A DNA stretch of 64,000 nucleotides from Bacteroides cellulosilyticus (GTDB lineage Bacteria; Bacteroidota; Bacteroidia; Bacteroidales; Bacteroidaceae), in the NCBI RefSeq assembly GCF_020091405.1, contig NZ_CP081903.1:4340501-4404500 (forward strand). Reading direction: 5' to 3'. Below the pieces are notes generated by a model, which made no database searches, was not told the origin of the DNA, and worked only from the letters and a program-made list of their open reading frames with translations. Positions 26,596-42,654 of this stretch are shown here, in pieces (the first letter of the stretch is position 1; every line of letters starts with the position of its first letter). A program made the position numbers and the translations under genes.

Positions 26596-29295
26596 ATGAG
26601 AAATATCAGATTATTCATGTTTGCGGCATGTGCACTTCTTTTTGCAGCGTGCGGCAAGCAAACCGTGAAGATTATAACTCCGCCGGATGCGTCGAACCGT
26701 ATTCTGTTTGGTGCGGAACAGTTACAAACCACTCTGGATAAAGCGGGCTATCAGGTTGTGATGCAACAGGGAGATACTATACTCTCCAACCCGGATGTCC
26801 GAACCATCCTACTGACAGAAACCAATGATACGACTTTGAAGAAAGAAGGCTTTCAGATTACAACTGTTGGTAATCTGACGAAAGTATCAGGCAGGGATGG
26901 CAGCGGTGTCATCTATGGATGCCGTGAACTGATAGACCGTGTGAGTAGTTCGGAAGGCAAACTGAACTTCCCCGAGAAACTGACGGACGGGCCGGAGATG
27001 GTATTGCGTGGCGCTTGCGTGGGATTGCAGAAGATGACTTATCTGCCGGGTCACGGCGTATACGAATATCCTTATACACCGGAGAGTTTTCCCTGGTTCT
27101 ATGATAAAGAACAATGGATTAAATATCTGGATATGCTGGTTGCTAATCGTATGAACTCACTTTATCTCTGGAACGGGCATCCGTTTGCTTCGTTAGTGAA
27201 GCTGGACGACTACCCGTTTGCATTGGAAGTGGACGAGGAGACCTTCAAGAAGAACGAAGAGATGTTCTCTTTCCTCACGGAAGAAGCGGATAAGCGTGGT
27301 ATCTTTGTGATACAAATGTTCTACAATATCATCCTGTCAAAGCCGTTTGCCGAACATTACGGTCTGAGAACACAGGATCGTAACCGTCCTATTACTCCTT
27401 TAATTGCGGATTATACCCGTAAGAGCATTGCCGCTTTTATTGAGAAATATCCTAATGTAGGATTGCTTGTTTGCCTGGGTGAAGCCATGTGTACAGTGGA
27501 GGATGATGTGGAATGGTTCACAAAGACAATTATTCCCGGAGTAAAGGATGGATTACAGGCACTTGGACGTACAGATGAGCCGCCTCTCTTGTTGCGTGCA
27601 CACGATACGGACTGTAAATTAGTGATGGATGCTGCCCTGCCGCTCTATAAGAATCTTTATACCATGCATAAGTATAACGGTGAATCACTGACCACTTATG
27701 AGCCTCGCGGACCCTGGGCAAAGATACATACGGATTTGAGCTCACTCGGTTCTATCCATATCAGTAATGTTCATATTCTGGCGAATCTGGAACCTTTCCG
27801 TTGGGGTTCTCCCGATTTTGTGCAGAAGGCTGTAAAGGCCATGCACGATGTTCATGGTGCGAATGCCCTGCATCTTTACCCACAGGCTTCTTACTGGGAT
27901 TGGCCATACACCGCCGACAAATTACCGGATGGCAAGAGGGAATTTCAGCTTGACCGTGACTGGATATGGTATCAGACCTGGGGACGATATGCATGGAACT
28001 GTCGTCGTGATCGCTCGCAGGAAATTGATTACTGGAATCATCAGTTAGGCAAATTCTATGGTACATCTGATGAAAATGCCGGACTGATTCGTGAGGCATA
28101 TGAAGAAAGTGGCGAAATAGCACCGAAGTTGCTGCGTCGTTTCGGCATCACAGAAGGAAATCGCCAGACATTGTTGCTGGGTATGTTTATGAGTCAGTTT
28201 GTCAATCCATACAAATACACCATCTATCCGGGGTTCTATGAAAGTTGCGGACCGGAAGGTGAGAAACTGATAGAATATGTAGAAAAGGAATGGAAAAAAC
28301 AACCTCATGCAGGTGAGTTGCCTTTGGATATCATTGCCCAGGCTATAGAGCATGGAGATAAAGCGGTAGCCGCCATTGATAAGGCAGCAAATTCCGTATC
28401 TGACAATAAAGATGAGTTCGCACGTTTGCAGAATGATATGCATTGTTATCGCGAGTTTGCATATGCGTTTAATCTGAAAGTGAAAGCTGCCAGACTGGTA
28501 TTGGATTATCAGTGGGGGAAAGATCTGAAGAATCTGGAAAATGCCATCCCTCTGATGGAGCAGAGTCTGGAACATTATCGTAAGTTAGTGGAACTTACAG
28601 ATGCGCATTATCTGTATGCCAATAGTATGCAGACAGCACAACGCCGTATTCCTATAGGTGGAGATGGCGGCAACAATAAGACCTGGAAAGAATTGCTGGT
28701 ACACTACGAAAAGGAACTGGAGAATTTTAAAGCGAACCTTGTTCTACTGGAGGAAAAACAAAATGGAAAAGCAACTGTTGAATCGGTGGATATTCCGGCC
28801 TGGGCTTCCGCTAGCGTGAAAATTCTATCCGGTTATCCGACCGTTAAATTAAGTGAGGGCGCTTCCCTGTTTACTAATCTGCCGGGAAAGATAGAAGCCA
28901 TGGCTCCTGAACTGGAAGGATTGAAAGCATTTCGTTTCAATGCCAATGAGCAGCGTGAAAAGGGAACAAGTATTACTTTTGAAACGGATGCGCCGGTAAA
29001 ATTGCTGGTTGCCTATTTCAAGGATGACCAGAAGAAATATGCCAAAGCACCGAAACTTGAGATTGATGCTTCGGCTAATGATTACGGTCAGGCCGAACCG
29101 ATATTGACGAATGCTGTTCGTATCAGTGGAATGCCACTGGCCAATGTACATGCATATAGTTTTCAGGCAGGCAAGCATACGCTGATGTTGCCGAAAGGAT
29201 ATCTTCAGGTTCTGGGGTTTACGGATGCGGATATGAAAGCCCGTAATGCAGGATTGGCCGGAGACGAAGAAACAATGGATTGGTTGTTTTATTAA
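26596..29295 (+). CDS. GH138 alpha-D-galacturonidase-like enzyme (lipoprotein)
   Basis: An 899-residue lipoprotein (lipobox LFAAC, Cys19). Residues about 22-125 form a small alpha/beta domain like those before GH20/GH67-type barrels. Residues about 130-480 form a TIM barrel, followed by a helical domain and a C-terminal beta domain. Two candidate catalytic glutamates stand out: Glu296 in VCLGEAMC and Glu363 in KYNGESLTTYEPRGPW. Their spacing of 67 equals that of the Glu294/Glu361 pair I recall for the characterised GH138 enzyme. GH138 removes alpha-linked galacturonic acid from RG-II side chain A. It is followed 9 bases later by the GH137-GH2 gene, as in BT0997-BT0996. Confidence 0.85.
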   Translation: MRNIRLFMFAACALLFAACGKQTVKIITPPDASNRILFGAEQLQTTLDKAGYQVVMQQGDTILSNPDVRTILLTETNDTTLKKEGFQITTVGNLTKVSGRDGSGVIYGCRELIDRVSSSEGKLNFPEKLTDGPEMVLRGACVGLQKMTYLPGHGVYEYPYTPESFPWFYDKEQWIKYLDMLVANRMNSLYLWNGHPFASLVKLDDYPFALEVDEETFKKNEEMFSFLTEEADKRGIFVIQMFYNIILSKPFAEHYGLRTQDRNRPITPLIADYTRKSIAAFIEKYPNVGLLVCLGEAMCTVEDDVEWFTKTIIPGVKDGLQALGRTDEPPLLLRAHDTDCKLVMDAALPLYKNLYTMHKYNGESLTTYEPRGPWAKIHTDLSSLGSIHISNVHILANLEPFRWGSPDFVQKAVKAMHDVHGANALHLYPQASYWDWPYTADKLPDGKREFQLDRDWIWYQTWGRYAWNCRRDRSQEIDYWNHQLGKFYGTSDENAGLIREAYEESGEIAPKLLRRFGITEGNRQTLLLGMFMSQFVNPYKYTIYPGFYESCGPEGEKLIEYVEKEWKKQPHAGELPLDIIAQAIEHGDKAVAAIDKAANSVSDNKDEFARLQNDMHCYREFAYAFNLKVKAARLVLDYQWGKDLKNLENAIPLMEQSLEHYRKLVELTDAHYLYANSMQTAQRRIPIGGDGGNNKTWKELLVHYEKELENFKANLVLLEEKQNGKATVESVDIPAWASASVKILSGYPTVKLSEGASLFTNLPGKIEAMAPELEGLKAFRFNANEQREKGTSITFETDAPVKLLVAYFKDDQKKYAKAPKLEIDASANDYGQAEPILTNAVRISGMPLANVHAYSFQAGKHTLMLPKGYLQVLGFTDADMKARNAGLAGDEETMDWLFY

Positions 29296-29304
29296 TACTG
29301 AATC

Positions 29305-32300
29305 ATGAGAAAACTATCACTGACATTCTTTTGCATGATATCTGTTTGGTCCGTTTTTGCTCAGCGTGATGTTGCGCAGGAGCGGATGGAACAGATTTTC
29401 GAAGAAGCAAAAACACCCTATAAATATGGACTGGTGGTTGCCCCGGAGGACAATCACCATAAAATAGATTGCCCTACGGTCTTCCGTCAGGGAGACAAAT
29501 GGCTGATGACCTATGTTGTTTATAACGGTAAGGGAGGGACAGACGGCCGTGGTTATGAAACCTGGCTGGCAGAAAGTGATAATTTGCTTGAGTGGCGCAC
29601 ATTGGGGCGGGTTCTCTCGTACCGGGATGGTGAATGGGACTGCAATCAAAGAGGTGGATTTCCTGCCCTGCCGGATATGGAGTGGGGAGGAAGCTATGAA
29701 CTTCAGACTTATAAGGACCGTCATTGGATGACTTACATCGGTGGAGAAGGAACGGGGTACGAGGCTGTGAAGGCACCGCTTTTTGTCGGTCTGGCATGGA
29801 CGAAAGGAGATTTGTCTACTGCACACGAGTGGGAGTCCCTGAATAAGCCCATTCTGAGTATCCATGACAAGGATGCCCAATGGTGGGAAAAGCTGACTCA
29901 ATATAAGAGTACCGTCTATTGGGATAAGGATAAGACGTTGGGTGCTCCCTTTGTTATGTTCTATAATGCGGGAGGCCGCCATCCGGAAACAGGTCTGAAA
30001 GGGGAACGTGTAGGGATAGCCCTTTCTAAAGATATGAAAATATGGAAACGTTATCCCGGAAATCCCGTCTTTGCGCACGAAGCCGATGGAACCATCACAG
30101 GAGATGCCCATATACAGAAAATGGGAGATGTGTATGTAATGTTCTATTTCTCAGCTTTTGAACCGTCACGGAGATACAAGGCTTTCAATACTTTTGCTGC
30201 CAGCTATGACTTGGTGCACTGGACCGACTGGACTGGAGAAGACCTTATTATTCCCTCTAAAAACTATGATGAACTGTTTGCTCACAAAAGTTATGTGGTA
30301 AAGCATGATGGAGTTGTTTATCACTTCTATTGTGCGGTTAATAATGCGGAACAACGGGGGATTGCGGTTGCTACCAGTAAACCGATGGGACGTTCTGCCG
30401 TCCGTTTCCCAAAACCGGAGACGAAGAACCGTCGTATGCTGACCGAACTGAATGAAGATTGGAAAACCTATACAATTGACAATTCAATTGACAATGGACA
30501 ATTGAATAGTCAATTGGTACGTTTGCCTCACAACTGGGATGATTACTATGGTTATCGTCAGCTCACTCATGGCAATCTGCATGGCACTGCCATCTACGTG
30601 AACGACTTCACCCTCGATAATTGTCAATTGTCAACTGTCAATTGTCAATTGCCCAAGCGCTACTTTCTTCGTTTCGAAGGAGTAGGCACTTATGCCACGA
30701 TTCAGCTGAACGGTCAGGATTTTGGACGGCATCCCGTAGGACGCACGACATTGACCTTGGATGTGACCGATGCATTGAGGCAAGGTAGCAATCATCTGGA
30801 GGTAAAAGCTGAGCACCCGGAAATGATTGCCGATATGCCTTGGGTGTGTGGCGGCTGTTCTTCGGAATGGGGATTCAGTGAAGGCTCGCAACCCTTGGGG
30901 ATCTTCCGGCCTGTGGTGTTGGAAGGTACAGATGAAATCCGTATCGAACCTTTCGGAGTACATATCTGGAATGATGAGAAAGCAGCTAATGTATTTGTCG
31001 ATACGGAGGTTAAGAACTATGGCGGGACTACGGAAACGATTGAAGTGGTCAATAAATTGAGCAATGCGGATGGAAAGCAAGTGTTCCGTCTGGCCAGGAA
31101 AGTGACATTGGCACCGGGAGAGATGAAGGTGGTTCGCCAGCACTCTCCTGTAGAGAATCCGGTGTTGTGGAGCACAGATAATCCTTATCTGTATAAACTG
31201 GCAAGCATGATTAAACGGGATACGAAGACTACGGATGAGATATCGACTCCTTTCGGTATCCGTACCATCAGCTGGCCGGTGAAACGGAATGACGGAGACG
31301 GACGTTTCTATTTGAATGGAAAGCCTGTCTTTATCAATGGAGTTTGCGAGTACGAGCATCAGTTCGGACAAAGCCATGCATTCAGCAGGGAGCAGGTAGC
31401 TGCAAGGGTAAAGCAGATATGTGCGGCAGGCTTTAACGGTTTCCGTGATGCCCATCAGCCCCATCATCTCGATTATCAGAAATACTGGGATGAAAAAGGT
31501 ATTTTGTTCTGGACGCAATTCTCCGCACATGTATGGTATGACACACCGGAATTCCGGGAGAACTTCAAGAAGCTGCTTCGCCAGTGGGTGAAAGAGCGTC
31601 GCAATTCCCCCTCAGTAGTTATATGGGGATTGCAGAATGAAAGTACATTGCCCCGTGAATTTGCACAGGAATGTAGTGAGATTATCCGGGAGATGGATCC
31701 GACGGCGCGTACGATGCGTGTCATCACTACCTGTAATGGTGGAGAAGGAACCGACTGGAATGTAATCCAGAACTGGAGTGGTACGTATGGGGGAGATGTT
31801 ACCGAATATGGAAAAGAACTCTCCCGGAAGAACCAGCTGTTGAACGGAGAATATGGTGCATGGAGAAGCATCGGATTGCATACGGAACCCGGAGAGTTTG
31901 AGGTGAACGGAGTATGGAGTGAAGACCGCATGTGCCGGCTGATGGAAACTAAGATCCGTTTGGCGGAGCAGGCAAGAGATAGTGTTTGCGGACAATTCCA
32001 ATGGATATATAGCAGTCATGACAATCCCGGACGCCGCCAGCCGGATGAAGCTTACCGGAAAATAGATAAAGTAGGACCATTCAATTATAAAGGATTGGTG
32101 ACTCCGTGGGAAGAGCCGCTGGATGTATATTATATGTATCGTGCCAACTATGTTCCGGCAGCCAAAGATCCTATGGTTTATCTCGTATCGCATACCTGGA
32201 CGGATCGTTTTAAGGAGGGGCGTCGCCGGGCTACCGTCGAGGCTTATAGTAATTGCGATTCTGTATTGCTCTATAACGATATGTCTGATGGGAAAGTCAC

Positions 32301-33522
32301 TTTCCTCGGACGGAAGAAAAATAATGGAATAGGAACTCACTTCGTGTGGGAGAACCGGGATATCCGCTACAATGTACTTCGTGCAGTAGGTTATTACAAA
32401 GGAAAACCTGTTGCGGAAGATATAATCATTCTGGAAGGATTAGAGCAGGCGCCTCGCTTTGATGCGCTTTATCAGGAAGCAAAGCCTGTACTGAAGGGAG
32501 AGGAGGGATATAATTACCTGTACCGCATCAATTGCGGTGGAGATGAATATACGGATAGCTTCGGGCAACTCTGGTCACAGGATAATCTGGGGTATTCCCG
32601 CTCATGGGCTGCCGGTTTTGAAGGTCTGAATCCTTATCTTGCCAGCCAGCGTACGACGTCTGATCCGATACGTGGCACGCGCGACTGGATGTTATTCCAG
32701 TCCTTCCGCTTTGGCCGTCACCAGTTGGAATATCGTTTTCCTGTAGCCGAAGGAATCTATCGTATCGAATTTTACTTTACAGAGCCCTGGCATGGTACGG
32801 GAGGAAGTGCTTCTACCGATTGTGAAGGTTTGCGCATATTTGATGTAATGGTGAACGATTCCCTCGTCTTGGATGATTTGGACGTATGGGCTGAAAGTGG
32901 TCATGACGGTGCATGCAAAAAGGTAGTATATGCCGTTGCGAAGCAAGGCCTGCTGAAAATACACTTCCCGGAAGTAAAGGCCGGTCAGGCACTGATTTCC
33001 GGAATTGCCATTGCTTCTGCAAATCAGGAACTGAAACCGTCTGTGTTTCCGGCTTCTGACTGGAGTTGGGAGGCGGCAGACAAAGAGCTTTTGGAAAAGA
33101 CTCCCAAGGAATTGCTTCCGGAAGATAAAAATGCTCGTGCCAGTGTGGCGTATGAGGCTGAAACAGCTTCTGTAAAAGGTACTTTTACGAAGAAAGAGCA
33201 TCGCAAACAGATGGGCGTCTTTTGGGGAAAGGGAAAGAAGAACAGCATCGAGTGGAGTGTTTCTACCGGATTGGCCCAAATCTACGCTCTCCGGTTTAAG
33301 TATATGAATCGGGCAGGTAAGCCGCTGCCTGTACGGATGCGGTTTATCGACTCGAAAGGTGTGACGTTGAAAGATGATATCCTTACTTTCCCTGAAACGC
33401 CCGATAAGTGGAAAATGATGAGTACCACTACCGGAACATTCATCAATGCGGGCTATTATAAAGTGCTGCTTTCGGCGGAAGATATGAATGGATTGGCGTT
33501 TGATGCATTGGATATTCAGTAA
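29305..33522 (+). CDS. GH137-GH2 bifunctional glycosidase with in-frame repeat insertions
   Basis: A 1405-residue secreted protein (signal about residues 1-19). Residues about 25-385 form a five-bladed propeller (DCPTVFRQGDKWLMTYVVYNG, GDAHIQKMGDVYVMFYF) of the GH137 kind, a beta-L-arabinofuranosidase family. Residues about 390-1080 are GH2, with acid/base Glu near 779 (IWGLQNEST) and a probable nucleophile in LLNGEYGAW near 850; the rest is a malectin-like C-terminal region. BT0996 has this architecture and, as I recall, combines beta-L-arabinofuranosidase and beta-D-glucuronidase activities on RG-II. Two stretches of the GH2 N-domain (residues about 391-405 and 438-451) are encoded by TTGACAATT-type repeats and look inserted. 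Confidence 0.85.
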   Translation: MRKLSLTFFCMISVWSVFAQRDVAQERMEQIFEEAKTPYKYGLVVAPEDNHHKIDCPTVFRQGDKWLMTYVVYNGKGGTDGRGYETWLAESDNLLEWRTLGRVLSYRDGEWDCNQRGGFPALPDMEWGGSYELQTYKDRHWMTYIGGEGTGYEAVKAPLFVGLAWTKGDLSTAHEWESLNKPILSIHDKDAQWWEKLTQYKSTVYWDKDKTLGAPFVMFYNAGGRHPETGLKGERVGIALSKDMKIWKRYPGNPVFAHEADGTITGDAHIQKMGDVYVMFYFSAFEPSRRYKAFNTFAASYDLVHWTDWTGEDLIIPSKNYDELFAHKSYVVKHDGVVYHFYCAVNNAEQRGIAVATSKPMGRSAVRFPKPETKNRRMLTELNEDWKTYTIDNSIDNGQLNSQLVRLPHNWDDYYGYRQLTHGNLHGTAIYVNDFTLDNCQLSTVNCQLPKRYFLRFEGVGTYATIQLNGQDFGRHPVGRTTLTLDVTDALRQGSNHLEVKAEHPEMIADMPWVCGGCSSEWGFSEGSQPLGIFRPVVLEGTDEIRIEPFGVHIWNDEKAANVFVDTEVKNYGGTTETIEVVNKLSNADGKQVFRLARKVTLAPGEMKVVRQHSPVENPVLWSTDNPYLYKLASMIKRDTKTTDEISTPFGIRTISWPVKRNDGDGRFYLNGKPVFINGVCEYEHQFGQSHAFSREQVAARVKQICAAGFNGFRDAHQPHHLDYQKYWDEKGILFWTQFSAHVWYDTPEFRENFKKLLRQWVKERRNSPSVVIWGLQNESTLPREFAQECSEIIREMDPTARTMRVITTCNGGEGTDWNVIQNWSGTYGGDVTEYGKELSRKNQLLNGEYGAWRSIGLHTEPGEFEVNGVWSEDRMCRLMETKIRLAEQARDSVCGQFQWIYSSHDNPGRRQPDEAYRKIDKVGPFNYKGLVTPWEEPLDVYYMYRANYVPAAKDPMVYLVSHTWTDRFKEGRRRATVEAYSNCDSVLLYNDMSDGKVTFLGRKKNNGIGTHFVWENRDIRYNVLRAVGYYKGKPVAEDIIILEGLEQAPRFDALYQEAKPVLKGEEGYNYLYRINCGGDEYTDSFGQLWSQDNLGYSRSWAAGFEGLNPYLASQRTTSDPIRGTRDWMLFQSFRFGRHQLEYRFPVAEGIYRIEFYFTEPWHGTGGSASTDCEGLRIFDVMVNDSLVLDDLDVWAESGHDGACKKVVYAVAKQGLLKIHFPEVKAGQALISGIAIASANQELKPSVFPASDWSWEAADKELLEKTPKELLPEDKNARASVAYEAETASVKGTFTKKEHRKQMGVFWGKGKKNSIEWSVSTGLAQIYALRFKYMNRAGKPLPVRMRFIDSKGVTLKDDILTFPETPDKWKMMSTTTGTFINAGYYKVLLSAEDMNGLAFDALDIQ
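30473..30655. repeat. TTGACAAT-family inverted repeat inserted within the GH137-GH2 coding sequence
   Basis: The left arm (about 30473-30516) is built of CAATTGACAAT-type units. The right arm (about 30619-30655) is built of the complementary AATTGTCAATTGTCAA units. About 100 bases of apparently normal GH2 sequence (RLPHNWDDYYGYRQLTHGN and onwards) lie between them. Both arms are read in frame. A similar AGTTGACA-rich stretch lies between upxY and upxZ (about 61644-61680). Confidence 0.8.
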
Positions 33523-33525
33523 ATC

Positions 33526-33605
33526 AGCTACAAGCTACCAGCTACAAGTGCCTTTCGGGATATAGCGCAGCTACTCGTAGCTTGTAGCTCGTAGCTTGTA
33601 TCTGA
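33526..33605. repeat. GCTACAAGCTACCAG-family hairpin, copy 2
   Basis: CAGCTACAAGCTACCAGCTA pairs with GTAGCTTGTAGCTCGTAGCT around a centre (CCTTTCGGGATATAGCGCAG). That centre matches the reverse complement of part of the element at 24014-24195. It starts 3 bases after the stop of the GH137-GH2 gene and lies between two co-directional glycosidase genes. Confidence 0.8.
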
Positions 33606-33662
33606 TACTATCAGAGTACAAAACGTATCTTCATCCGTCTATCCTATATATTAATAGCATAG

Positions 33663-37048
<3,386 letters not shown>

Positions 37049-37062
37049 AGATTTATAACTAA

Positions 37063-39930
<2,868 letters not shown>

Positions 39931-39940
39931 GACTTTGTAA

Positions 39941-39986
39941 TTCCGGTTCAGGCAGAAAGAGATTAGCTCTTTGTCCTGAACCGGTA
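39941..39986. terminator. Bidirectional hairpin between convergent GH2 and nrdG
   Basis: CCGGTTCAGG (39943-39952) pairs with CCTGAACCGG (39975-39984), and the inner AAAGAG/CTCTTT extends the stem. The right arm lies inside the last codons of nrdG. The two genes converge, so the hairpin probably ends both transcripts. T-runs are weak. Confidence 0.6.
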
Positions 39987-40433
39987 AGTAATATCATTCA
40001 TTTCTCCTTGTACAATCTTGTAAAGCCGCTGGTTGGTTTGTTCAGACTTCAAACCACCGCGGCTTTCTACGTAAGGCCCAAGTTTTATGTATTGGAAGTT
40101 CCGGATCGGGAACCCGTCAGGCAGTTCCGACTTACCGGAATACCAGCCCACTTTAACCGGGGCAATCTGTTGCTGCTGTAGAAAATTGGCAAAATACGTT
40201 ACATCATAAGGATCTGCATCTCCTCCCATAAAACAGACGCATGTAACAGCCTTTCCATACTTTTGTAAAAGTACGGAAAGGTTTTCTTCTGTCAGTGTTT
40301 CTCCGACATCATGTTGCAGATAGGGACTATGGCAACCTTTACACCTGTTCGGACAGTTCGAAAGGTTGATTGCCAATGTCACCTCATCCGGTATCTCCTG
40401 AAAAACAATGTCGTAATCAGTGTACTTCAGCAT
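39963..40433 (-). CDS. nrdG: anaerobic ribonucleotide reductase activating protein
   Basis: A 156-residue radical-SAM enzyme of typical length. The cluster motif CPNRCKGCHSPYLQ (CxxxCxxC) begins near residue 28, and the SAM-binding strand CFMGGDADPYD follows. It installs the glycyl radical on NrdD using S-adenosylmethionine and a reduced 4Fe-4S cluster, so that deoxynucleotides can be made without oxygen. It overlaps nrdD by 17 bases, indicating translational coupling, and should share the cobalamin riboswitch upstream of nrdD. Confidence 0.95.
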   Translation of the reverse strand: MLKYTDYDIVFQEIPDEVTLAINLSNCPNRCKGCHSPYLQHDVGETLTEENLSVLLQKYGKAVTCVCFMGGDADPYDVTYFANFLQQQQIAPVKVGWYSGKSELPDGFPIRNFQYIKLGPYVESRGGLKSEQTNQRLYKIVQGEMNDITYRFRTKS

Positions 40434-42510
40434 AATATCTTCGGGCAGCCTCCTTTTGCCGGGCTTGAGAGAAATTGCTGATTCGTTTCATGTAGCCGAT
40501 GACGCGGGTCAGATAATCCACGTTCTGGCTATGACATTCCGGACACTCTTTCAAGTATCTTTTGTCAATGTGGTTGCATTCGTTGCAAACCGTGTTAGGT
40601 ATATTGAAAGTAAAGTAATTGCAGCCTTCAGTGGCGGCTACCCGAAGTAATTGTCTGTATTGCTCTTTGCTCAAATGCTCTTCCAGGTTCATGTGGAGTG
40701 CCGAACCACCCGTCAGGTGCTCTATGTACCTGTGTCCATGCATACGGAACTTATCGATGACGTTCAGCGACTCATCCTCTACAATGTAGAAATAGCTGTT
40801 ATAGCACTCGCGGAATGTCTGGAAACCGGCTTCTTTGTCCCATTTGGCATGTTTTACGCCTACATTCTCAGCCGGTATCATTTCGCAGTTAAAGAGTATA
40901 TCTTTCGTTCGATATTTCTTATTGTATTTTTCAACTATTCCCAGAATCTCCTGCACAAAAGCTTCATATTTAGGATTATCGTTGATTTCAATTCCCATGA
41001 ATTGAGCGGCTTCCACCAGCCCGTTTACACCGATTGTCAGATATTGGCGTCCCATATTAATGTATCCGGCATCGAACAAAGGCAACATTCCTTTGCTTTG
41101 CAGATGCTTTAGGTTTTCGTTATAGGCCAGTTGTACTTTGTGTACCAGATCTACTACCTCTTCAAGGAAGAAATGATAAAGCAATCCGGATTTCACTGCA
41201 TGCTGGATGCAACGGTTCAGGTTGATAGTCAACACACTTTTTGATCCGGTAGATACGCCGCCTGCTCCCAGGGTGTAACTAAATCCATTATCCTGTATTT
41301 CATTACGCAAGCGGCAACAGCTACTTAACGAGTCGGCATTATCACTCATATATGTAAAGAAAGAGTGCCCTTCCGCATACATTTCGGCCGTGAAGTCACC
41401 GTATTCCTTGTCCAATACATCTCCGTCTTTGGTCAGCAAAGCCATTGTCTCTACGGGGAAGGTAAGAATGGCTTTGGTACGTTCCTTATTGAACCACTTC
41501 ATGAAGCGCTTTTGCAACCAGCTCAATGATTCCCAATGGGGAGCGTTTCCGTCCGGGAAGACGAAATGTTCAAAAAGGCTATTGAAATAATATTGATCAT
41601 AGTAAGCTACATTCCAGAATACTGCCTGAAAATTCCGTGCCCCCGTAGGTTGATTGATGGAATATACGATCTGTTCAAAACAATCGGTGATTATTTTATC
41701 TATGGTCCTTTGTTTGGAGGAAAGGTCGGCAAGTTGTTCCGGATGTTTATAGTAATCCTCTCCGTATTCTTTTTCTATGAAATAATTCATATACATCAGA
41801 AATTCCGGTGTGGCGCAGGCGCCGCTGAGCATACTCGATACGATAAATACCATATTGATGAATCCTCCGCAGAAAGACTTCAGATTGGTGGGTGCCGTGG
41901 AGTTACCGCCTACGGATGCGGTTCCGCTGATCAGCCACGGATACATGGTGATGCTTGCGCAATAATTGGCAAGATTGGTTTCATCATTCTTGTATATGAA
42001 GTGTTGGTTCAGCAATTCGATGTAGCGGTCTGAAAGTTCCTTGCCGTACATGTCCTTCAGGCGGTCAGTCAGCAAACGGCGGTTCAGACGGATGAAGTTC
42101 GATTTGGGGAGTTCGCCTATCAGTGTGGCTATATTTTTATTTTCCACATTGGCGTTAGCGTCATACTTGCTACCGGTGGCAGGGTTGGAGGCATCGCAGT
42201 AATCCATTAGGAAACGGAGCTTGTCACGTACTTCCCGGTCTTCCAGATGTTTCTGTCTGTATAGCATGAACGCTTTTGCTACACTGTAATAGTGTTCAGC
42301 CATCAGTGCCACTTCTACTTGGTTCTGTATATCTTCTACACTGGTTCCATCACTGATGTTCACGCGGCTGAGTATGTTGGTGATCACATCTTGTGTGGCA
42401 AAACTGCCGACAGATAAAAATGCTTTACTAATTGCGTTCTTGATCTTATCAAGTGAAAACGCTTCTTTTTTCCCATCTCTTTTGACGATGAAAGTCTCCG
42501 AATTGATCAT
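40417..42510 (-). CDS. nrdD: anaerobic ribonucleoside-triphosphate reductase (class III)
   Basis: A 697-residue protein. Residues about 1-95 form an ATP-cone (FIVKRDGKKEAFSLDKIKNAI). The large barrel domain follows, with GGNSTAPTNLKS and SSCCRLRNEIQDNGFSYTLGAGG (active-site cysteines). At the C-terminus is a zinc site of two CxxC pairs (CNEC and CPEC) and then the glycyl-radical loop RVIGYMKRIS. It reduces ribonucleoside triphosphates under anaerobiosis. A cobalamin riboswitch lies about 145 bases upstream on the same strand with no gene between. This fits B12-dependent control, in which class III is spared when a B12-dependent class II reductase can work; no class II gene is in this window. 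Confidence 0.95.
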   Translation of the reverse strand: MINSETFIVKRDGKKEAFSLDKIKNAISKAFLSVGSFATQDVITNILSRVNISDGTSVEDIQNQVEVALMAEHYYSVAKAFMLYRQKHLEDREVRDKLRFLMDYCDASNPATGSKYDANANVENKNIATLIGELPKSNFIRLNRRLLTDRLKDMYGKELSDRYIELLNQHFIYKNDETNLANYCASITMYPWLISGTASVGGNSTAPTNLKSFCGGFINMVFIVSSMLSGACATPEFLMYMNYFIEKEYGEDYYKHPEQLADLSSKQRTIDKIITDCFEQIVYSINQPTGARNFQAVFWNVAYYDQYYFNSLFEHFVFPDGNAPHWESLSWLQKRFMKWFNKERTKAILTFPVETMALLTKDGDVLDKEYGDFTAEMYAEGHSFFTYMSDNADSLSSCCRLRNEIQDNGFSYTLGAGGVSTGSKSVLTINLNRCIQHAVKSGLLYHFFLEEVVDLVHKVQLAYNENLKHLQSKGMLPLFDAGYINMGRQYLTIGVNGLVEAAQFMGIEINDNPKYEAFVQEILGIVEKYNKKYRTKDILFNCEMIPAENVGVKHAKWDKEAGFQTFRECYNSYFYIVEDESLNVIDKFRMHGHRYIEHLTGGSALHMNLEEHLSKEQYRQLLRVAATEGCNYFTFNIPNTVCNECNHIDKRYLKECPECHSQNVDYLTRVIGYMKRISNFSQARQKEAARRYYAEVH

Positions 42511-42654
42511 ACCTGTAATTTAAGATTTAACAAATAAATATTCTTTGTTTAGTTAGCTATACTAAATCAAACGACAAAATAAGGAGAGTAAGTAATAAAA
42601 TGAATCTTGGAGGATGCACTCTATCGCTTTTCACCCGAAAGCCTGAATGATTAC

